The notes beneath the pieces are model-generated. The model worked only from the letters and a program-made list of their open reading frames with translations. It had not been told where the DNA came from and ran no database searches. A DNA stretch of 64,000 bases, taken from Mytilus galloprovincialis. Its lineage: Eukaryota > Mollusca > Bivalvia > Mytilida > Mytilidae. Positions within the stretch are counted from its first letter, which is position 1; every line of letters begins with the position of its first letter. The position numbers and the translations under genes are program-made. Of this stretch, positions 45,586-56,000 are shown one piece after another. Location of the stretch: assembly GCF_965363235.1 (NCBI RefSeq), contig NC_134849.1, forward strand, positions 47,438,122-47,502,121, written 5' to 3'.

Positions 45586-47050
45586 TATCTTATCGCCGAC
45601 CATGTTTAGTCTGCTAAAATTGCATGCATGATTAATTTTAAGGTTATCAGTCGTTATTAAAGTGGCACATTTAATTCGTTGTTTCATTGCTTGAAGTATT
45701 AATTCTAACATCTGCATGGTCAAATGTATTCTTTTTTTAAATATATTTTAGATTTAGATTTCAGTTTGTGTTTTTTTTTTCTCTTCATATTGAATATCTA
45801 CTTTTCAGTCACATTTTAATGGCGAAAAGGTTTATGTGACCTCCTTGTTGTAATAAAAAGTAAATAATGTTGCAATATATTTAAACAAAGAAAATAACTT
45901 TAAATTTGCAATTTAAATGAAAATAAAAACGGAAATATACTTTCATAATTAATTTTAACGTTATTTTCAATAAACGATATTTAAAAAAAAAAATCCTCGA
46001 TTTTTACACCTATTCGGGGCACGTACATGTATTTAAGATTATGTATACACGTCCTTGGTTAAGAAAGTGCAGGAAATACTTCCTTCTAATTTCAGTATGA
46101 AAAAAATAGCCTGCTTTGTACATCATGTACATATTCCCTAGACTCATAATCTTAAATGAAATGAAATGATAATAATACTTCTTTTATAGATGTTATAGTT
46201 AACAAATCTCGTTTCGAATATAAATCGTATTGCTTACATGAAATCTTATCTCATATCTAAACACAGCTGGTTTCAACGTTTGACTCTAATTCAAATAACT
46301 ACGCATATATTGAAAGTAAATATTACCAGCTTGTAATTGCGTGCAAGGAAGTATTCAAATGATAATTAAGGTAGCTTGCGTCATAATAAATTATGCATCC
46401 TATGTAACATATCTCTATAGCAACTTTAAGATGCTAATGCTTATTCAACAGGTCAATTAATAAGCTATTGCGCATGTATATGCAAGGTGGCCATGGAAAG
46501 AACAGATGTATTCCGAATAACATCCGGTGTTCCGAAAGACTACGGACATCGTCCAATATATACTGCGTAAACCCTCAGGGGCAATGACTGGATACATTGA
46601 TATTGTTCCGACGTTGAGAATAGTTCTCGTAGGTATTAAACATTTAATAGGTGTATAAAATTTGAAATGAGTAACAATCTTTTCGACGGTCATATCCTTA
46701 ACCTTTTATAACTAAAATCTAACAGGTATCATAAAATAATAAAATGCAACAATGGTCTTTAAAAAGATATCAAGATATCAATATGGCAAATGAAAACCAT
46801 ACACCAAAGAGAGAGAGACTATCCCATTAGGAAATCATAATAAATAAACAAACAGATGAAAAAAACAAATATTGAGGACCATGAACCCAACCAATAAACT
46901 GGCATTAAATCAGGTAATTCAGAAGGGTAAGCAGTAATATCTCTAAAGTGACATAACATTTCCTCATTCAAATATACGACATTGCTAGCTTCATTTCATT
47001 ATTATGAATAAAAAGACAAATCATAAAAGATGTATGGTATTGGCAATAAC

Positions 47051-47097
47051 TCATTTCTTCTTCTTTTTACACCAGAAACAACTACTTCTGTAGTTCT
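47051..47097 (-). CDS. PAN/EGF gene last exon
   Basis: After TTTTGCAG the phase-1 join gives QNYRSSCFWCKKKKK and TGA at 47053-47051. The tail is very short with one Cys pair separated by Phe-Trp and five Lys. The acceptor is good and the phase matches the preceding EGF exon. Confidence 0.7.
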
Positions 47098-50000
47098 CTG
47101 CAAAAGAAAAAAAAAGAAGGGAAACATGCAGTTGCTTAAGTAAAGTTAAACAATCCAATATCCATTATGATGCTTATATGTGAGTCATATCGCTTTTTTT
47201 CTCCTATGCACTGTTCTATAAGTTTCTTTAATTACTTTGACTGGTGTTTATTTTTTTTTTTATATTGTTTCTATCATCATTGTTATTATATTATCTCTTG
47301 TTCAGCTGGCCATATGGTTTGATACTTTGTAATCCCATTATTAATTTTATTTGGATTGTACGGTTAATTAACTCGTCGGAATTTAAATCTGGTAATCTAT
47401 ATGTCTCCTGCTTGTTTGTTGGTTTAGCTTGATTTTTATCTTTTATGTCGGTGTGCACATTTTGTTTATGGATGTGTTTGTATCACAACTACTGGGGGTT
47501 TCAAACAATACAATACCGGTCATACCTCTAATAATGTTAACACACTCGTGAAAGGGAATATCAGAAACTACGACCACAATAATAAAGCATAACTTCATTC
47601 AATGATGCTTAGAATTCAGTGGGTGTGGTGTTCGGATAAAACTTCTACAAAAGGTACAAAATATATGTCGATATCTAATTGTGAGTTAACATGTTTGGAC
47701 TGTTGACGTAATGTAGCTGGATATTACTGGTGGCTGCAAAATTTTCATTTGTCACAGTTCTGGGGTAATACTTATCAAACCATTGCAATTACTTACATTG
47801 GATGCGCACGACTTCAAATTCCGTTCTAAACGAATCCCATTTCGTCCTCATTGATTTGTTCGACATAAACAGATTCTTTTGTATGATAATTTCGCAAAAA
47901 GTATAATAACAAAAATACTGAACTCCCGAGGAAAATTCAAAACGGAAAGTCCCTAAACAAATGATAAAACACATCAAAAGAAACGCATCAAACATTAAGC
48001 AAACGTTTGAAGATAACCCTAGTAGGATTCCAAAAAAAGAAATACAAAAATAGAGATAATGGTGTTGATTTCCTTCATTTCAATGGATAATTAAATTTAT
48101 TATACTTCATGTCAAAATGCCAGATTTTGATTGGCTAATACGAGGGTGTTAATTTACTCTATTACCCTTCATGGAGACGCTTGATCAAGTGTGCGCTTTA
48201 TTAACTACGACTCTATCCTATGGCAAATTCTCTATTACCCTTCACGGAGACGCTTGATCAAATGTGCGCTTTATTAAATACGACTCTATCCTATGGCAAA
48301 TACTCTATTACCCTTCACGGAGACGCTTGATCAAATGTGCGCTTTATTAAATACGGATGGTTGTACAAGACGTCATAGTTTGTTACTTTGAATTTGAAAT
48401 TTAATCGGCAGTAATAACAGAACATTCAGTATAATAAATTAAATAACACATAGCTGAGAGGGTGATAGAGCAGATTGTTACCCCTCGAAAAGACATTGTC
48501 AACCTTGGCTTCGCCGCGGTTGACAATGTTTTCTCGGGGTAACAATCTGCTCTATCACCCTCTCAGCTATGTGTTATTTATATAATGGTGTAAAACAAAT
48601 GGATGGTTAAATATGGTGCAAAACAAATGGATGGTTAAATATGGTGTAAAACAAATGGATGGTTAAATATGGTGCAAAACAAATGGATGGTTAAATATGG
48701 TGTAAAACAAATGGATGGTTAAATATGGTGTAAAACAAATGGATGGTTAAATATGGTGCAAAACAAATGGATGGTTAAATATGGTGCAAAACAAATGGAT
48801 GGTTAAATATGGTGTAAAACAAATGGATGGTTAAATATGGTGCAAAACAAATGGATGGTTAAATATGGTGTAAAACAAATGGATGGTCAAATATGGTGTA
48901 AAACAAATAACACAAGATACATACGACATTTGCTTCCGTAGTATCCGTTAATGCAATTACAGGAAAAGGACGATCCTGTATATGTGCAAGAACCACCATT
49001 GTTACATGGATTTGTAGAACAGGGAGTGTCTGAAAGAATTGATAATACTATTTATATTCAGTTAAAATATATTTGGTAGATATGGTTTTTAACTCTCATC
49101 ATTATTGGCTATTTTGTTGATGCCGGTTTTTATTGGTGAAAATAGTTTTAAATAATTGACGTTTTTCCAGTCGTCTTTTCCTTATTTGATCAGGCTTCTT
49201 TTTTATATTCGAATTTTCATCGCTCCATGGTCATTTCTAATAATTGGCATGATTGATAACTGATCGTCACCATTCGTAATAAAATCATAAAATTTTACAA
49301 ATTCAATTACAAATGTTTTAAATATAATGTAACACATTTCATACTTATTGCTTTAATATAATGGTGAAAGTGATAACTTTTTACTTGTTGACCTGGAAAT
49401 ATACCATCGATTACTTACATTCACAGTGCGGCCCATAAAATCCATCCTCACAATTACATCTATAACCACCATTATCGTTACGACATACTCCATCGTTGTC
49501 ACAGGTTACATTGTGACATGGATCATCTAAAGAAACAACACAAATGCTTCAGTCGGAATGCGCAATTGATATAGTAAAATTGGTACTGTTATTGTAATTA
49601 CAGATGCAAAAGTATATCTGACAATTATGTTTAATAGTTTATTTCAAACCAAAAGCAATACAGCTTATAGGTATATCATAAATATGTACATGTATATCAT
49701 AACAGAACATTTTAAATACAATAGGAGGCAAGACTACATAGTATAAATCATTCAGAAGATTGTCATGAAAATTTTATATCTGTGGCGTATTTCAGATATT
49801 TTCCTAAATTAGATAATTCCGAAACATTCTTTGTTGACAATAATTGAACTAATTTAAAAACAGATGCATTTGTATAATAATACCTTTTTATATACATTTT
49901 TCTAATATTGTCATATTTTGGACATTTTAAAATAAAATGAAACTCATCCTCGATGTCACCCTGGTTACATAAGATACATAATCTTTCATTTTTTGCTTTT

Positions 50001-53000
50001 TTAATGAATCTACCATATTCAATATTCAATTTGTGTGAACACAGTCTATACTTAGTTAAAAATCTAATACATTGTGGACATAAATTTTTTGTCAAATAAA
50101 ACTGCAATTGAACATTATCCACAAGGTGTTTATAGATAGTACATTTTGATGATGAATCGAAAAACATATTTCTTTCTTGAAGAAAATGGTCAATAAGCCT
50201 TTGTTTGAATAAAATAATAAATGCTTCTTCGCATACAACATTCTGTGCATACCACACATGTCCAAAACCTAGGCTAAGTAACATACATTTAACATTATTA
50301 ACCCATGATGACTTATTTCCTGATTCACACTCATCATAAATATCATTATATATAGCATTAAGAATACAATTTCTCGTCCGTAATAGACGAATCCAATATT
50401 TTAATATTTTTACTTTCCGAGATATCAATAAAGGAAATCTTCCCAACTCAGAATAAACCATTGCGGTAGCAGTGGATTTTTTAACAGTCAAAATATTTTT
50501 ACAAAATTCTATATGAAGTTTTTCTATATCAGATGCATTATGAAAACCCCATATTTCACTTCCATATAATAAAACAGGTGATACATAGACATCAAATAAA
50601 TACAATTTTGTTTGTACATTTAAACACATATGTTTAAATTTACCATACAACATTGATAAACATTTTCTGCCTTTGGCAGCAATATTTAACTGAGTTTGAT
50701 TAAACTTTGCATTGTAATATAACATAACACCCAGATACAAATAATGATCAGCAACTTCAATAATTTCGCCATTATAAAACCATTTTTCATCGCTTCGTAA
50801 TTTACCACCATTTCTGAAAACAACCACCTTAGTTTTGCTTGTGTTTACAATAAGTTTCCACTTTTTACAATAATTATGTAGTGAATTCAACATATTTTGC
50901 AACCCATCAATAGTTTCGGAAAATATAACAGTGTCATCTGCATACATCAATAAAAACAATGAAAGTTCTTTTATGTCTACTGGTAGACATAAGCTATTAA
51001 TAAACTCATTTTCAAAATCATTTAAAAACATTGAAAATAGTATAGGTGATAATGGTTCCCCTTGCAATACTCCTTTTTCTACAGAAAATATGTCAGAAAA
51101 CTCACCTTTAAATTTTACACAGCTCATAGAATTATCATATAAAGATTTAATAATTGAAAAAAGTTTACCACTAATACCACATTTTGCAAGCTTATAATAT
51201 AAAAAATTTCTATTCAAGTTGTCAAAAGCACTTTTATAATCTATAAAACAACAATAAAGTTTTTTCTTCAATCCCAAATATTTAGTAATAATTGATTGTA
51301 AGGCAAAAATAGCATCAGTTGTGCCATGACCGGGTCGAAACCCAAACTGAGCATCAGTTAAAATGTCATTTTCGTTAGCCCACAATGTAAGCCTTTCATT
51401 AATAATAGTAGTAAAAAGTTTGCAGAAACAACTGCTTAGTGTTATACCTCTATAATTATCAGTAACATTTACATTATTTTTTTTATGCACTGGAATAAGT
51501 ATTCCTTTACACCACTGTTTCGGCATATATCCAGTTTCAAAAATTACATTAAACAATTGCACAATTAAAGGTACGAGAATGTCTTTAAAATGTATAAAAT
51601 ACTCATTTAACAAATTGTCAGCACCTGGTGTAACATTTCAATAGTACATATATTCGTATTGAATAAGTCTGGTTGATACTGTATGTATGTAGACTTTTCG
51701 TTTTGCGTGCTCTCTAATTGTATTTATAATAATGCGATTTGACAAAACTTCTTGCTTTATTGATAAGTGTGACATTTCTGCCTTCGAAATGATTGCCAGA
51801 ACACTGAATACGTAGATATGCAATATTATGAGGTTTCGTCGAATTACACAAGAATTTGAATCTTATGTCAATTACATGATATAGTTGTATAATATAATTT
51901 AAATGTTAAATACGTTCAACCACAAAATAATCAGGACATTTCATAAACAATTTATCAGCAAAGGTAGAATTAGCTATCACCGTATTGTAGTAGAAACTAG
52001 AAGACACCTGCAATTACTAAATTATTTATTGACTCCGTATACAGTTCAATATATTGGTAAATGAAGTCCCTTCTTTAGTGTTCGTTTAAACTATATTAAT
52101 ACAACAATTTTGTAACTTTCATAAAGACGAGTTCTTCAAGAAAGTAGTAAATTATATAAATCATCGCTTACGATTTCGATATCACTGCAGATTAGCTGTA
52201 TTTACAAGATTTTTGTAAATGAAATTTATATCCTCGCCTCTCTCGTCAAACTTACCATAGCGTAAACATATAGGCTGGTTGTTGTATGCAGCGGTTACAC
52301 ATCTAGTTCGACCTCCACAAGGATTTGGCCAACAGGCAGATTTGTCCTTTAAGAAATTGAGGATAATATACATATTAAGGCACAGATTAAAAGTAGTAAA
52401 CCGAGGGAAAAAAATCTTTAAAATATTTTTAATATCGAAATAAGTCTGAAGGAGTTGCATGTCTTGTATTTGCTCATTTTCAAGTAGAAGTGTTTAATGT
52501 CAGACAAAGTGCATTTCAAATCAGCCGTTTTGAATTTTGGTAATTAAACATTGTCATCATGCCAGAACAACATATTGATTAATCTGTCGGATACCTTATG
52601 TTATCATGCGTAAACGACACTTTGTAGTGGGAAATAATAACTGCTGAATTAATCATAAACAGTATTAGGTTACCGATGTTCAAATATCTTAAACTCTCTT
52701 ATTCTAGGATTAAACAAATAAAAATTGTTTGTAGGGATGGTAAATGGATGCAACTTTGTGTCAGAGGAAAATATCTTTCACTCAAACTAATTAAATCGTT
52801 GATGTATCTATAGTAGTCTCGTTCAAGCATGAAGTTACTGTTATGGACTATTATACTTTACATAATTTCTGTTATAGATAAGTATGAGACTGGGGGTGTC
52901 ATGATTGAGAGTTCGGAGAGGTCTTTTTGGGGCAATCATGACAACCCCAATGGGAGTTATTTGAGAAGAAAAGCCTTGACGTCTGCATTATATGATTAAC

Positions 53001-56000
53001 ATGCAATGTCAAAAATATACAAGTCCATATATAATACTAAATAGAAATGACAAACAATGCAATATTATTGCAGTAATGATTTTACTTGGGTAATATTGAT
53101 AATTGTTTGGTTACTTATGAATTAAACTCTGTAGTGAAACTGCAAGTGCATTTGACGACTTGAAAATCTATATCTTGGCATGTGGTCCAGATATGTTTTT
53201 AATGATCGTATTCTGTTTTTTGTTGACGAAAATATCAAATATTCATTTGATTCCGGTATTATTTCAGATATGTAATCGTAACTTTTATTTGTTCCGTAAA
53301 ATAAAAACCAACTTTAAGGTAATATGACTGATGATGCTTTTGATTCATTGTTTGAAATTTAGATGTTTCAGATATTAATTGTGTTCATAATAATGGTATT
53401 GAATAAAGTGTTTCATTTGAATAAAGTTAGTGTAATTAAATAAAACATCAATAATATCTACATTCAATTTGTATGACATATTGTTTTAGCTAAATAGGTT
53501 ACTGAATAACAAGCCACATTACATTATACTGTAATATTTGTACTCAGAAAATTGAAATTGATGCTAATGAAGCAAAGATATTGTTCATAGTAAATAGAAT
53601 ATGTGTTCTTTGAATGGAAAACGATTAAAATGATCCGACATACTTGGGTATTGCATGAAGTAAATTCACAAAAATACTGAGCTCAAAACGGCAAGTCCTT
53701 AGTCAAATAGCAAAATCAAAAGCTCAACCACGTCAGACGAATGGATAACACCGATCATATTCCCGACTTAAGTTTAAGGAAAATGGTGGATTCAACCTGG
53801 TTTTATGGCTAGCTAAACCTCTCACTTGTATGACAGTCGCATCAAATATTCCATTACATTGACAACGATGTGAAAGCAAAACAAACAGATATATAAGGTA
53901 AAAATGTCAAAAAAGATGTACAGCAGTCAACATTGTGTAATAATCTTACTCACTATAAAAGCAATCAAACATGTAACAAAGACGAACAAAAAGCCATACA
54001 GGCAAAGCACATTAGCAAATTTACGACAAGAATACAAAAATTTACCATAGCACAATAAGACAATGGAGGGATGAGTAAGTACAGAGCCATGTCATATATG
54101 TTTCAAAGAAACATAAAAAGGCATATAGACAAAACACATTTGCAAAGATTAAACTTTTAAGATTAGAATAAAAAAATGTACAATAACACAATAACATAAT
54201 GACGGGATGTTTAAGTACAGAGCCACGTCATACGCATCAAAGAAACATAATAACGTATATTAACAAAGCACATTACCAAAAAATGAAAGACAAGAATACA
54301 AAAATTGTGTGTGTCTAACGGTACTTTTAGCAATCGAACACAAGAAAATTACCAAATGCCATCTAGAAAATTAATGCAAATGCGTCAACAAAAAACAGCC
54401 TATACAATATATAAAGCTCTAAATCAACCCCAATCTATAAAGAAAACTGGTATTCTACTAGTTTAAAGTAAAAAAAAATATTTTTATAATAGTATTTCAT
54501 CTGAACAATGATTGAAAACAACGCGTTTAATAAGTATATGCGTACGAAGCGCTTTTCTGGATTTACCTACATCAGTAACGCTCAAAGCCAAACATTTGAA
54601 ATCCGAAGATGTATAAGTAACTAAACCGTTGAAGAGCTATATGACAAAAATACCTAAAATAACTAGCCAAATTCATCTAAAATCAACCTTGCCTGAGGGA
54701 GTTGAAACCTTAATTTCAAATTTATAAACGGACAATTTAGAGACCAAGCTTAAAAAGCTTACAACACAAAGATATGAAGACAGAAACAGTAGGAATGACA
54801 TCACAGTTTTCAACATATGACTTAATTGATCAAAGTAAGAGTATGTAATAATTACAAGTAGTTATCAAAGGTACAAGGCTTATAATTCAATACGCCAGAC
54901 GCGCGTTTTGTCTACATAAGACTGATCAGTGACGCTCAGATCAAAATAGGTTTATTTCATATCGGTTGAGAATAAGATTCTCTTATTGGATGAAAAGGGG
55001 TCACATGAGATTCATTATTCTTCAGTAATAAATTCCATCGGTCATTAACAGAAAAAAACGGACCAGAAAACCAGTCGTTAACGAACTTTTACATGATAAT
55101 GACCGGTGGGGCGTGGTTTCCGTCTGATAATTAGTTTATTGAATATAATGCACATTTGTACCCATATGGGTTGAAGGCATACATAAATCAACATAGTAAT
55201 TTTACAATACATCATACAGAAAAAAAACAACAAAAGAACCAAACATTATATACATATATGTATCTATCATGCAGTTGTTGAGTCCACCCTCCTCAGTGAC
55301 CATGACTTTTTAACAAATGAAGCAGCATACTGCATAATTGACGGACAAGAAAGACATAATGACAGTTGGTGCGTGGTTTCCGTCTGATAATGACCGTTGG
55401 GGCGTGATGTCTCTGTTAGTGACCGATGGGGCGTGGTTTCTCTTTTTAGAGAGATGTACCTTTTAAGATAAGATAAGATAAGAAAACTTTATTTTGATTC
55501 GGCATAATTACAAAAAGGCAACACAAGCTCTAAGGAGCTTTTGACCGAATATAAAAACAAATAAATAACAGTGCATTTTGACATTAAAAACAACCTGTAA
55601 TACAAAGTTAAAATCTCACATACATAGCTTGCAATAAAAAAAGCAACAAATTTTAAAATGAAGTAAAGCCATGCTTGACCAGAGCAACCCAAAGCAGCAT
55701 AAATAACAGCAGCTCAAGAATTATCTGCAAGCAGAACAGCGACATTCCAAACCGTTCCAGGACTGAACAAGACTTTATAAAACATGTTCCTGTTTTTATA
55801 TATGATTATATTTAAGTTGTTGAATTGTTTATTATATGTTTTCGTTAATTATAAAAATTAAAGATACCTTGATTAATAAGTATTTATATACTGAAAAATT
55901 GCACTAAAATGAATGGCAGTATTACTACGACTGGTCTTCACTATTTGCCATAGAAATCAAATAACTACTCGAGTTCGCTGTAGGCATTTTGAATTTATGA

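Larger units (their letters stand above)
43358..47050. other. Intergenic block of mussel dispersed repeats
   Basis: Between the two genes I find no coding sequence. It holds the repeats listed separately at 43795-44165, 44250-44530, 44640-44795 and 45420-45585. A further unassigned stretch at 44990-45390 is rich in ACGT and CGTAC motifs, and 45600-47050 is AT-rich. Confidence 0.5.
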
